Shown piece after piece: positions 34,501 through 43,200 of a DNA stretch of 64,000 bases (position 1 is the stretch's first letter; every line of letters starts with the position of its first letter). The stretch covers positions 558,001 through 622,000 of the forward strand of contig NC_013171.1 in assembly GCF_000024105.1 (NCBI RefSeq), in the 5' to 3' direction. The position numbers and the translations under genes are program-made. Source of the stretch: Anaerococcus prevotii DSM 20548. GTDB taxonomy: Bacteria > Bacillota > Clostridia > Tissierellales > Peptoniphilaceae. The notes below the pieces were generated by a model. That model was given only the letters and a program-made list of their open reading frames with translations, did not search any database and had not been told where the DNA came from.

Positions 34501-34853
34501 TTGAAAGGGAAAATCCTGGCTGTTTCGATAACAAGGACTTTACTTTTATAGATCCCTACATGAAGTCAGGTTTATATATTGCAGAAATTGTAAAGAGACT
34601 TTATAGAAGTGAAACAATCAAAGAAGTTTATCCAGATGGAAAAGATAGGTTAAATCATATCTTTAAAAATCAAGTCTATGGACTAGCCCCAACAGAAATC
34701 ATTTACAAAATAGCTAGTAACTATATCTTAGGATTTGAAAAAGAGATAGAAATTAAAAAGCATAATCTTAGACTCCTAGATTCTCTTAAAAGTATCAAAG
34801 AAGATAGGTTCGAGGAAGACTTAGTTAAATTGTATCCGGAATTGGAAGACTAA
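31527..34853 (+). CDS. GIY-YIG nuclease / superfamily 2 helicase / methylase-like protein
   Basis: 1108 residues. N-terminal part (about 12-100) resembles a GIY-YIG/T5orf172 nuclease (CYAYTTPG ... GWTKIGFTERDVETR). A superfamily 2 helicase follows, with Walker A NAKPRFGKT (about 150), DEAH motif LIIDEAHEG (about 270), LSGTPFKA, and motif VI-like QAAFRAQNP. Residues about 760-900 are charged and probably coiled. The C-terminus (about 970-1050) has IFTPRKVV and DPYMKSGLYIAEIV, resembling methylase motifs X and I without NPPY. Together with the split methylase this makes a type II/III-like restriction system in which this protein would translocate and cut. Roles are inferred. Confidence 0.82.
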   Translation: MTEAKISTTKEIIPICYAYTTPGVTYHEGWTKIGFTERDVETRVREQVGTTGIIYKIEWEKNAVYEGSNDTFRDSDFHKYLENNNIEREPGLEWFKIDPLLAKNKFDEFKENRGLIETNLKPAPYILRNEQANAVDITMKYFKNHDKGEFLWNAKPRFGKTLASYDLCMKMGFEKILIVTNRPAIANSWYDDFVKFIGPASGYFFISRVDALRDKKFVLTRDEYMDKVDLNKTKGFIEFVSLQDLKGSIHFGGDIPKLEEVANINWDILIIDEAHEGVDTYKTDQAFNQIERANTLHLSGTPFKALSNFKFADDAIYNWTYADEQRAKRDFVSEDLGENPYETLPRLNLFTYQISDIIRDELDDGIDLDGESVEYAFDLNEFFSTNERGAFVYGDDVDKFLDALTDENRTKFPFSTPELRDEIKHSFWILNRVDSAKALKRKLELNPVFKDYKIVLAAGDGKIDDEVITEESLDRVRDAIKNYDKTITLSVGQLTTGITVPEWTAVLMLANMKSPSLYMQAAFRAQNPCLFSNGGKHFRKKNAYVFDFDPARTLDIFEQFANDLHPTTSGGGGDDETRKRQVRELLNFFPVYGEDEDGVMIELDAEKVLSIPRKIKAYEVVNRGFMSNFLFANISNIFRAPQEIKETIKKMKSYKEGKKIPINMDDDTADELDLDENGQIDIPEEKIIWQAQKVFGKKIYKDIEYGIDQAQSDLVLVKTPRKTQLEEVLDTYTKPISKIIVDTAKEEYKDEMVRSTERKIQRTIEDKVASIVKKEFGNYEIERNTIESQRKEELSKSKSSIESSAIDKKYNDLYESKYDEFSKKVREAVNDYKTIEDYTIATTEIIENDNREREKKTEEDKMRDNLRGFSRTIPSFLMAYGDYDTRLDNFDKIIPNEVFLEVTSISIDEFRMLRDGYDYLDEETGEMKHYEGHLFNERVFNDSVKEFLDKKVKLANYFDPEVKRDIFDYIPPQKTNQIFTPRKVVNQMLDLLERENPGCFDNKDFTFIDPYMKSGLYIAEIVKRLYRSETIKEVYPDGKDRLNHIFKNQVYGLAPTEIIYKIASNYILGFEKEIEIKKHNLRLLDSLKSIKEDRFEEDLVKLYPELED

Positions 34854-34899
34854 AGATAGATAAAGGAAAATTAAAATATAGATTATTTTTCAACTAATA

Positions 34900-34936
34900 A
34901 TACCAGAGTTAGAAATAGGCTAGCTCTGGTATTTGT
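34900..34936. terminator. bidirectional terminator between the restriction operon and fur
   Basis: ATACCAGAGTTAG (34900-34912) pairs over 13 bases with CTAGCTCTGGTAT (34920-34932), one G-U. T-rich on both sides. Confidence 0.85.
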
Positions 34937-34937
34937 T

Positions 34938-35366
34938 TTATAATTTTTCTAGATTTTCCTTCTTTTGACACTCAGGGCAAATTCCTGTGAACTCGAAGTT
35001 GTGGCCGTTTATTAGAAATCCTGTTTCTTTTTCTATCTTTTCTTCTAGAAAGTGGACTGGGCAGTTTTCTATGACGAACTTCTTCTTGCAAGACGTACAG
35101 GTTATGAAGTGCTTGTGCTCATCGTTGTTTAGCTGATAGTAGCTAATGCCGTCGACGTTGGTTGTCTTTAAAAGAATTTCTGCTTCTTCAAGAGTGTTTA
35201 GGTTTCTGTAGATTGTGGATAGGTCAAGTTTGGTCTTATCCTTTATTGTTGCGTAAATTTCTTCGGCAGAAATGGGGTTTTCTTCCTTGGCAATTGTTTC
35301 TAGTATTAACTTTCTTTGTTTGGTAATTCTTAGGCCCTTGTCCTTAAGAATATTTTCTATTTTCAA
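34938..35366 (-). CDS. Fur-family metal regulator, probably Zur
   Basis: 142 residues. Winged-helix DNA-binding N-terminus with LRITKQRKLILETI, ISAEEIYATIK and LSTIYRNLNTLEE. The C-terminal dimer domain has HKHFITCTSCKKK and ICPECQKK, the two CxxC structural zinc motifs. It is divergent from znuA with only 98 bases between, so zinc sensing (Zur) is the most likely role. PerR or Fur cannot be excluded by sequence alone. Ribosome site AGAGGTGA at normal spacing. Confidence 0.88.
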   Translation of the reverse strand: MKIENILKDKGLRITKQRKLILETIAKEENPISAEEIYATIKDKTKLDLSTIYRNLNTLEEAEILLKTTNVDGISYYQLNNDEHKHFITCTSCKKKFVIENCPVHFLEEKIEKETGFLINGHNFEFTGICPECQKKENLEKL

Positions 35367-35396
35367 ATTCTCACCTCTTTTTCATTATACTTTCAT

Positions 35397-35446
35397 TTGA
35401 CAGATAAAGAAATGATAATATAATGATTGTTGCAAACTGGTTGCAA
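35397..35446 (+). promoter_or_regulatory. promoter and candidate operator of second znu operon
   Basis: TTGACA (35397-35402), 16 bases, TATAAT (35419-35424). A palindrome TTGCAA-ACTGG-TTGCAA (35430-35446) covers the expected start of transcription. AAATGATAA in the spacer also occurs in the spacer of the first zinc operon promoter (around 13241). Confidence 0.6.
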
Positions 35447-35464
35447 AAAGAAAAGGAGTTTTAA

Positions 35465-36562
35465 ATGAAAGTTAAAAATATAATAGGAGTTTTAGCCTTA
35501 AGTGCAGTTCTTGCTGCTTGTGGAAACAATGCTTCAGAAAATGCAAAGACTGACTCTAACGAGACAAAAGAAGAGATGACCGTAAAGGAAGATAGCAAAG
35601 ACCAAGCTAAGTCTAGTGAAGATAAGAAGGATTCATCTGCTGAAAAAGCTAGTGAAGAAAATGTAATCTATGCTTCATTTTTCCCAATCTATAATCTTAC
35701 TAAGCAAATCGCAGGAGATAAGTTTGAGGTGAAATCTTTTACAAATCTTAAGACAGAAAGTCATGGATTTGAGCCTTCTGCAAAGGAAATTGCAGAATTA
35801 TCTACTTCAAAACTTATGTTTGTAAATGGTGCTGGTATGGAAGAGTGGGAAGAAGCCGTAAAAAACACAGTAGATATTGATATTGTAAATACAAGCGAGG
35901 GAATCGATCTTATTAAGGCAAGCGAAGATGATCACGATCATGACCATGAAGACGCAGACCACGACCATGATCATGAAGATGCAGACCATGATCACGACCA
36001 TGAAGATGGTGAGGAAGGTCATGAACATCACCACCACGGTGAGTTTGACCCACACACATGGCTAGATCCAGCAAATGGTAAGGCTCAAGCTAAGGTAATA
36101 GCTGATAAGCTTTCAGAAGTAGACCCTGCCAACAAGGATTACTACATGGCAAATTACGAAAAGATTGCCAAAGAACTTGATGACATAGTTACTGAATACA
36201 AGGATAAGTTTAAAAATGTAGATAACAAGAAGTTTATTGTTCCTCACCAAGCCTTTGGCTACCTTGCTCGTGAGTTTGACCTAGAGCAAATCCCACTTAA
36301 CTCTCTAACATCTACTGGAGAAGCTGATGCTAAGGTCCTTAAGGAAGTATCTGATCTTGCTAAGGCTGAAAAAATTAAGACAGTCTTCTACGAAATGGGC
36401 GGTTCTGATAAGGAAGCAAAGACCCTAGCAGATGAAATCGGTGCTGAGGCTAAGCCAATCAACACACTCGAGTTTGCAACTGACGAAGAGCTTTCTTCAA
36501 ACAAGACCTACCAAGAAATGATCAAGGAAAACTTAGAAGCAATCTACGATTCTCTATCATAG
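35465..36562 (+). CDS. znuA: zinc-binding lipoprotein ZnuA with His-rich loop
   Basis: Second ZnuA of the window, 365 residues. Lipobox LAAC (Cys19), then an acidic/Lys-rich linker to about residue 66. Metal ligands are in ESHGFEPSAKE (His100), DPHTWLDP (His197) and VPHQAFGYLAREF, with the fourth site in FYEMGGSDKEA. Between the lobes (about 156-191) lies a His/Asp loop with three near-copies of DHDHDHEDA followed by HEHHHH, the classical zinc-gathering loop that the first ZnuA lacks. Divergent from the Fur-family regulator. Confidence 0.95.
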   Translation: MKVKNIIGVLALSAVLAACGNNASENAKTDSNETKEEMTVKEDSKDQAKSSEDKKDSSAEKASEENVIYASFFPIYNLTKQIAGDKFEVKSFTNLKTESHGFEPSAKEIAELSTSKLMFVNGAGMEEWEEAVKNTVDIDIVNTSEGIDLIKASEDDHDHDHEDADHDHDHEDADHDHDHEDGEEGHEHHHHGEFDPHTWLDPANGKAQAKVIADKLSEVDPANKDYYMANYEKIAKELDDIVTEYKDKFKNVDNKKFIVPHQAFGYLAREFDLEQIPLNSLTSTGEADAKVLKEVSDLAKAEKIKTVFYEMGGSDKEAKTLADEIGAEAKPINTLEFATDEELSSNKTYQEMIKENLEAIYDSLS

Positions 36563-36622
36563 GAGAAAAAAGATTTTACAAAGACTATAAAAAATAAAGA
36601 GCCTAGGGGTATAATTAAGTAT

Positions 36623-37288
36623 ATGAAATTACTAGAAATTAAAAACTTAAAGTTTGGATATGAAGAAAATTTAATACTAAATGATATCAACCTAGAGCTC
36701 GATAAGGGTGACTTCCTTGCTATAAGCGGAGAGAATGGTTCAGGAAAGTCGACTCTAATCAAGCTAATCCTAAAGGCTTTGAAGAAAGATGCTGGAGTGA
36801 TTAATATCTTGGGTAAGCCTATAGAAGAGTTCGATGAATTCGAGAAGATCGGCTACGTCCCACAGGTAAATGACTCGGCAAAGATTGCCTTTCCAGTCAC
36901 TTGCAAGGAATATGTAAGTCTGGGACTTTATAAGGAGTTTAATTTCTTAAATATGGCTACAAGGAAGGTAAGGCTTAAGACAGAAAATATCTTCGAATCC
37001 CTGTCTATTGAAGACTTGATGGATAGACCCTTCAATAAGCTTTCTGGGGGTCAGCAACAAAGAGTCATGATTGCAAGAGCCCTTGTTTCGACACCAGAAA
37101 TATTAATCTTAGATGAGCCAACTGTAGGAATTGACGCAAGGCATAAGGAAGATTTCCTAAAGCTCTTGCTTCATTTAAACCAAGATCATGGGATAAGTAT
37201 CCTAATTATAAGCCATGAGATGGATCTTATTAAGGAATTTGTAACAAGGACAGTAGTTCTTAAGGAAGGGAGGCTAATTAATGCTTAA
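36623..37288 (+). CDS. znuC: zinc ABC transporter ATPase
   Basis: 221 residues, with Walker A GENGSGKST, signature LSGGQQQRVMIARAL, Walker B ILILDEPTVGID and H-loop IISHEMDLI. The VPQVNDSAKIAFPVT stretch parallels the paralogue at 15401-16072. The start lies 60 bases after znuA; its ribosome site is weak, so lower expression than znuA is possible. Overlaps the permease gene by 8 bases. Confidence 0.94.
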   Translation: MKLLEIKNLKFGYEENLILNDINLELDKGDFLAISGENGSGKSTLIKLILKALKKDAGVINILGKPIEEFDEFEKIGYVPQVNDSAKIAFPVTCKEYVSLGLYKEFNFLNMATRKVRLKTENIFESLSIEDLMDRPFNKLSGGQQQRVMIARALVSTPEILILDEPTVGIDARHKEDFLKLLLHLNQDHGISILIISHEMDLIKEFVTRTVVLKEGRLINA

Positions 37289-38090
37289 GTATGATTTTAT
37301 GTTAAGAGCCCTCCTTGCAGGAGCTATGCTTGCCATAATTATTCCCATGATTGGCGTGGTGATGATAAACAGAAGGACCTCTATGATAGGCGATGCCCTA
37401 AGCCATTCCTCCCTTTCTGGTGTGGCTATCGGTTTGATCTTTGGGGTCAATCCCTTGTGGACTTCTTTAATAATATGTGTACTCGCAAGTTTTGCTATTG
37501 AGATTATTAGAAGAAGGTTCGACCAATATGGAGATATGGCGACAGCTATAGTGATGAGTGCAGGAATTGGTCTTGCGGCTGTTCTTTCAGACTTCACTCC
37601 CGGGGGAACTAGTTTTGAATCCTTCATGTTCGGTTCAATTACGACTGTAGGAAAGGATGACCTTATTCTTATTGGAATTATATTTGTAGTGGTACTTGTA
37701 GTTTCCCTCTATTTTTATAATGCCCTCCTATATAATTCCATAAATCCAATGATGAGTAGGCTTTCTGGAGTAAGGACTGACCTTGTGGATTCCTTCTTTA
37801 CCTTGATTACTGCTATAACAGTAGCGATTTCCGCAAAGACGGTAGGTGCCTTGATGATAACCTCCCTTATGGTAATACCGGTTGCGACATCCCTACTTGT
37901 TAGCAAATCCTACAAGTCATCCTATATCCTTTCAATAATCCTATCCCTCCTATTTATGATTTCAGGTATAAGCCTAAGTTTCTATAAGGGAGTAAAACCA
38001 GGCGGGGCTATAGTCCTCATAGCCATAGGATTTTTGATAATAGTTTCTCTTCTTAGTCTTATTAGAAAAAAGATTATGGTTAAGAAATAA
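37281..38090 (+). CDS. znuB: zinc ABC transporter permease
   Basis: ABC-3 family permease, 269 residues and about eight helices. MIGDALSHSSLSGVAIG, DQYGDMATAIVMSAG and TVGALMITSLMVIPVATSLLV are conserved with the permease at 16066-16866. It completes the second zinc importer. The two znu operons have separate binding proteins and probably differ in affinity or partner (ZinT versus His loop). Confidence 0.95.
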   Translation: MLKYDFMLRALLAGAMLAIIIPMIGVVMINRRTSMIGDALSHSSLSGVAIGLIFGVNPLWTSLIICVLASFAIEIIRRRFDQYGDMATAIVMSAGIGLAAVLSDFTPGGTSFESFMFGSITTVGKDDLILIGIIFVVVLVVSLYFYNALLYNSINPMMSRLSGVRTDLVDSFFTLITAITVAISAKTVGALMITSLMVIPVATSLLVSKSYKSSYILSIILSLLFMISGISLSFYKGVKPGGAIVLIAIGFLIIVSLLSLIRKKIMVKK

Positions 38091-38173
38091 GATGAAGGTC
38101 AAAAGTTATTAGTTATAAAAAAAATTTAAAATTTAATGATATAAATACACGCAGGCATAGTCTTGCTTAGACT

Positions 38174-38323
38174 GTAGACAAAATCAAAATCCCCCTTATT
38201 TCGACCGAACGGAGTGAGTGGAGAAATCTAACGAGATCTCTCCATGCGTTCGTTTCACTCTCTTAGTCGAGATAAGGGTAACTTTGAGATAGAATAATTT
38301 TTTAATTAAGATACTTTGTCTAC
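38174..38323. repeat. long imperfect palindrome with terminal inverted repeats (MITE-like)
   Basis: Ends are GTAGACAAA (38174-38182) and TTTGTCTAC (38315-38323). Inside, CCCTTATTTCGAC (38193-38205) pairs with GTCGAGATAAGGG (38266-38278). The centre GGAGAAATCT/AGATCTCTCC is folded around AACG, with GAGTGA/TCACTC between. About 150 bases in all, non-coding, inserted between znuB and yaaA. It could be a non-autonomous mobile element or a large structured RNA. Copy number in the genome is unknown here. Confidence 0.55.
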
Positions 38324-38330
38324 CATCTGG

Positions 38331-38352
38331 GCAGGCTACGGCCTGCTTTTTT
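38331..38352 (+). terminator. terminator before yaaA
   Basis: GCAGGC (38331-38336), TACG loop, GCCTGC (38341-38346), TTTTTT. Probably ends the znu transcript beyond the palindromic repeat. Confidence 0.88.
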
Positions 38353-38419
38353 CGTGAGAATTTATGACATGTAAAAGGGGAGGGACTTTATAGTATAGTG
38401 TATATATAAGGAAGGTATT

Positions 38420-39142
38420 ATGAAAATTATTATATCACCAGCAAAAAGATTTAAACATTTTGACAATAGAAAGACAGATGATATTTTATTTGAAGAAAAA
38501 ACTCGAGATCTTGTAGAAAGGATTCAAAAGCTTAGCTTAAATGAAATAGGCAATCTCAACCAGACCAATGATGAGCTAACCGAGAAGGCTTATTTTGATT
38601 ATAAGGAATTTGACTTTAATCATTTAGATAATCCCGCTCTTTTTTCCTATGATGGCTTGGTTTTTAAACAATTTTCCGAGGAGGACTTTATAGATCCAGA
38701 CTACTTAAATGAGCATGTCTATATAATCTCAGCCCTCTATGGAGCCCTTAAGCCATATTCAGGCATCAGGGATTATAGACTCTATTTTGATAACAAGATG
38801 ATCGATCTCTATGATTTTTGGAAGGATGATATCTACAAGGAAGTCTTCAGGGATGGTGAGCTTGTGATTAATCTTGCTAGCAAGGAATATTCTAAAACTA
38901 TCAGGCCATATCTTAAGGAAGAAGACCAATTTATTACTATAGATTTTAAGGATGAGAAAAATGGCAAGGTCAGGTCAATTGTCGCTTGGACTAAACAGAT
39001 GAGGGGGAAGTTCCTCAAGGAGATTATTAGCAATAAGATAGAAGATCCAGAAGAGATCAAGAAGATTGAAATCGACGGATACATCTTCGATCCTTATTTG
39101 TCTACTGGGGATAATTTCGTATTTGTAAGGAGAAAGTCGTGA
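38420..39142 (+). CDS. yaaA: YaaA-family peroxide-stress protein
   Basis: 240 residues of the DUF328/UPF0246 family, whose E. coli member limits DNA and protein damage by iron during peroxide stress. Typical blocks are IIISPAKRF at the N-terminus, YDGLVFKQF, ALYGALKPYSGIRDYRL (about residues 106-126), and NLASKEYSKTI. Start codon ATG with GAAGG ribosome site. Its last four bases overlap the GTG of sbcD, so it is expressed with the repair nuclease genes. Confidence 0.93.
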   Translation: MKIIISPAKRFKHFDNRKTDDILFEEKTRDLVERIQKLSLNEIGNLNQTNDELTEKAYFDYKEFDFNHLDNPALFSYDGLVFKQFSEEDFIDPDYLNEHVYIISALYGALKPYSGIRDYRLYFDNKMIDLYDFWKDDIYKEVFRDGELVINLASKEYSKTIRPYLKEEDQFITIDFKDEKNGKVRSIVAWTKQMRGKFLKEIISNKIEDPEEIKKIEIDGYIFDPYLSTGDNFVFVRRKS

Positions 39143-40254
39143 GACTCCTCCACCTATCAGACCTACATCTAGGAAAAAATATCGGTTCGTATTTCCTAAT
39201 CGAAGAGCAAGGCTTTGCTCTAGCTGAGATTATCAAAATTATAAAAGAAGAAGATGTCGATATAGTGATGATTGCAGGAGATATCTTCGATACTATTATT
39301 CCAAGTGCGGAGGCCATGGATCTTTATTCTAACTTTATCGAAGAGATAGTTTTTGATTTAGGAAAGAAGGTCCTAGCTGTTTCTGGCAATCACGATTCAT
39401 CTAAGAGACTTGATATCAACAAGAGATTCTACAGGTCCAATAATTATTATCTAGTAAGCGAATATGACAAAGATCCTATTAGCTTTGAGGATGATTTTGG
39501 GAAAGTTAACTTCTATCTCATTCCCTTTATTTCCATAAATAAGGCGAAAACAATCTTTGATTCATCAATAGATAATTTCACCGATGTCTATAAATATGCC
39601 CTAGAAGCTATTGACTATAGGGATAGGAATGTGCTTATTACTCATTGCTACGCTTCAAATATGAGTTCATTTGACAAAGAAGTCTATGACGAAGGTCAAA
39701 AGCCTCTTACTATCGGAGGAACTGACGCCATGGATGCAAGTTTATTTGAAGGCTTCGACTATGTAGCCCTGGGCCATCTTCATAGGGCTCACTACGTCTT
39801 AGACCCTAAGATCAGATATTCAGGGACCTTTATGAAATATTCCTTCGATGAGGAAAATCTTACAAAAACTGTAAGCCTAGTTGACCTTAAAGATAAGGCA
39901 GAAATAAGAAAAATCGAAATCCCCTTCTTGAGGGACTTTGTTACAAAAAGGGGAATGTTTGAAGAAATCTTAAAGGAAGAAAAGTCAGAGGATTATATAA
40001 AATTTATCCTAGAAGATTCCTATATTCACGAAAATGCCATGGCAAGGTTAAAGGAGAAATTCCCTAGGGCTGTCTCAATCACTTACGCCAACAAGGCTGT
40101 ATTTGAGAGGGAAGATAGTTACGATGTGGACATAGATGACAAGAATTTGCTAGAGCTTTTTGCAGAATTTTATCACTTCAAGATGGATGAAGACCTTAAA
40201 CAAAAAGACACCCAACTTATACAAAGGATAGGCTTATGCGACCAAGAAGACTAA
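39139..40254 (+). CDS. sbcD: exonuclease SbcD (Mre11-type) subunit
   Basis: Nuclease subunit of the SbcCD complex, which opens hairpins and removes protein-blocked DNA ends. Starts with GTG at 39139, overlapping the yaaA stop. Metal-binding phosphoesterase motifs are in order: HLSDLHLGKN, MIAGDIFDT, VSGNHDSSKR, LITHCY and ALGHLHRAH. 371 residues. The C-terminal cap domain is weakly conserved. Overlaps sbcC by 19 bases. Confidence 0.95.
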   Translation: MRLLHLSDLHLGKNIGSYFLIEEQGFALAEIIKIIKEEDVDIVMIAGDIFDTIIPSAEAMDLYSNFIEEIVFDLGKKVLAVSGNHDSSKRLDINKRFYRSNNYYLVSEYDKDPISFEDDFGKVNFYLIPFISINKAKTIFDSSIDNFTDVYKYALEAIDYRDRNVLITHCYASNMSSFDKEVYDEGQKPLTIGGTDAMDASLFEGFDYVALGHLHRAHYVLDPKIRYSGTFMKYSFDEENLTKTVSLVDLKDKAEIRKIEIPFLRDFVTKRGMFEEILKEEKSEDYIKFILEDSYIHENAMARLKEKFPRAVSITYANKAVFEREDSYDVDIDDKNLLELFAEFYHFKMDEDLKQKDTQLIQRIGLCDQED

Positions 40255-43200
40255 AAATGAGAGGTTTTATAACCTACAAGGAAGAGATAGATATAGACTT
40301 TACTACTCTTTTCGAGAAAAAAATATTTCTAATATCTGGGGCGACCGGATCAGGCAAGACCAGTATTTTTGATGCAATAAATTTCGCCTTATACGGAAAG
40401 GTAGCAAGAGACATATCCGCTGATAGATTAAGGTGCGACTTTTTATCAGAAGAAGATCCCTACACCTACGTATCTCTCGACTTTGAGGTAGGAGAGAGGA
40501 CCTATAGGATAGAAAGAATCCCAAGACAGGTCGCAAAAAAGACTAAAATCGGTCAAAATATAGGAAATGCAGTAAGTCTATACGATATTACAGATGGTGT
40601 GACTCTTCTAAGCGAGAAGAAAACCGAGACAGATGAGATGATTAAAAATATTATAGGTCTCGATGACAAGCAATTCTCCAAGGTAATGCTCCTTGCCCAG
40701 GGAAAATTCCAGGAGTTTCTATCTGCCAAATCCACCGACAAGGCCAAGCTTTTGGGAGATATATTTAAGACATATGAATACAAGAACTTCCAAGATAAAA
40801 TTAAGGAAATGGCTAAAGATAGTATCCAAAAGATGGAATACATAGATAATGACCTCGAAAATATCCTCTCCTATAATGAAGAAATATCCGGACTAATAGA
40901 TAGAGACTCTATTATAACCCACGATTTTCCAGAAATGGAGAAGGTCATCGAAGAGAGAAAATTAGTATATGAAAATAAGTCTGACCTCCTTAAGGAAAGT
41001 GAACAGAATATTGATAAGGCTATAAAATCTGACCTAAGAGATCTTCAAAAGGCTGAATTAGATAATACAAATATAGAAAAATACCAGGAAATAGAAAAAA
41101 AACTGAGGGCGGAAAGAGAAAAAGAAAGCGAATACAAAAAGCTAAGAGATTTAATAAGAAAATCAGAGCTTGCAAATAATATTTCTATCTTTGAGAAAAA
41201 CTACCAAGGCACCCTTACAGATATCGATAAAAACAAGTCTAATCTCGAAATTTTGAAAAAAGATGAGAAAACTGCTCTTAAAACAAAAGAAGAAGTAAGG
41301 GGAAAGTACGAAAAGCTTGCCGAGGATAGATTAAAGCTTGATAAGCTAAAAAGAAAAGCAGAAGAAATAGAAAATACTATCCTTTCCTTGGAGAAGTTTA
41401 AGGAAGCTGAAATAGCCTACAAATCAATAGAAGAAAGGACAAAGCTATTAGATCAAACTCAAAAGGAAATAGAAAGTCTAGAAAAAGATTTGGCAAAAGA
41501 GCGAGAGCTATTTGATCTAAATAACGAACTTTTGGGAGAAATAACTGAAAAGGGAAGGTCTGAGAGTAAGAATCTATCAAATCTTATGGAAAATATCAGA
41601 AAAGAAGAGGAAGACTTAAAAATGCTAAGGGAGATAAAAAGCTACGAAGAAAGTCTCCTATCCTTAACCAAAGAAAAGGATAAGCTTGAATCCTCTGAGC
41701 TAAAGGCCAAGGAGAATGAAGATTTACTTATAATCAACAAGCTTATCGATAGGACAAACGAAGAGGGAATCTGCCCAGTTTGTGGAAGTAAGCATGATGA
41801 GGCAATAGGAAAGCACCCAATAGAAGACTACGACCTTGATAATTTAAGAAAGAGTCTAATAAGTAGTAAGGAAGCTATCAAGCTTCGACAAGATCAAGTC
41901 GAAAAAATAAGAAAAGAGATAGTTTCTGATAAAAATATAAACGAGCTTGAGAAAATCCTTACAGAAAACTACAAGAGAAAAGATGAAATTGAGAAAAATA
42001 TAGAAGCCTTGAGAGAAAATTACAAGAAAAAAAGCCAAGATAAGATAGATTTTAAGAAAAAACTCGATAAAATCTACCACGACCTAGAAGTAAAAAAGAA
42101 AAAAGAAGATGGGCTAAAAAGGGATGCTCAAGATAATAAAGAAATTGAGATAGCTTACCTAAGCCAAAAGGATAAGATGAAAGACTTATCCAAAGAAAGT
42201 CTAGTAGATGAGAAAAAAATCCTAGAGAAAGAAATATTAGACTTGGATAAGGATATTACTGAAGTTAACAGGAAGTATCAAAATGCAGAGCTTAAGATCA
42301 AGGAAATTCAAACAAAGATAGAAAATATCAAGGAAAATATAAAAGACCTTGACCTAAGAAGAGACAAGTACAAGGAAGAATTTGATAAAAAGCTAGAAGA
42401 AAACTTTGATAATATCGCTTCTTACAAGGAAGCTCTAGAAAATTATTCTGGATTAGCTGGTAAAAAAGAAGGAATGGAAGAATTTTTCAATAATTTGGAA
42501 AAACTTATGATAAGCGAGGAGAACTTTGCTTCATACAAGGATATGGAAGTAAGGGACCTCGATAAATTAAGAGGGAAAATTAAGTCAAAGGAAGATGAGA
42601 GAGACATAATAAGGAATCAAAAATCAGAGATCCACACTAGACTTGATAATTTCTCTAAAGTAATAGCTAGGCTTAAGCTTTTGAGGAAAGATTATGAGAT
42701 GAATATGAAAGAAAATGAATCTCTTGCGAGACTTTCCAAGGTGGCGGATGGGTCTTTTGGCAAGGTAAAGGGCAGGGAGAAAATCGACTTTGAGACCTTC
42801 GTCCTAACCTATTATTTCGATAAGGTCTTAAAGCTTGCGAATATGAGGCTTCTCGCTATGACAGACAATCAATTCTCCATGGTAAGAAAGTCCGATACGA
42901 CAGATCAAAGATCAAAGACGGGTCTTGATATAGAAATCCTCGATGCCAATACTGGAAAGATGCGTCCGGTATCTACTCTTTCTGGGGGTGAGAGCTTCCT
43001 AGCAAGTCTTTCCCTAGCCCTCGGCTTATCTGACGAGATTAGTATGGAAAATGGGGGAGTAAGGATCGATACCCTCTTTATAGATGAAGGCTTTGGAAGC
43101 CTGTCCAAGGATTATCTGGAAAATGCAGTTTCAGCTATAGAAAAACTCGCATATGAGGATAAATTTATAGGCCTTATTTCTCATGTGGACGAATTAAAAG

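Noticed and set aside
35936-36011. CRISPR-like or tandem DNA repeat
   Set aside because: The repeats are in-frame coding copies of DHDHDHEDA in the zinc-binding loop of ZnuA.
35807-36055. Minus-strand open frame rich in Val/Met/Ile opposite znuA
   Set aside because: It is the antisense of the His/Asp-rich loop (repeated GAT/CAT codons). The hydrophobic look is an artefact.
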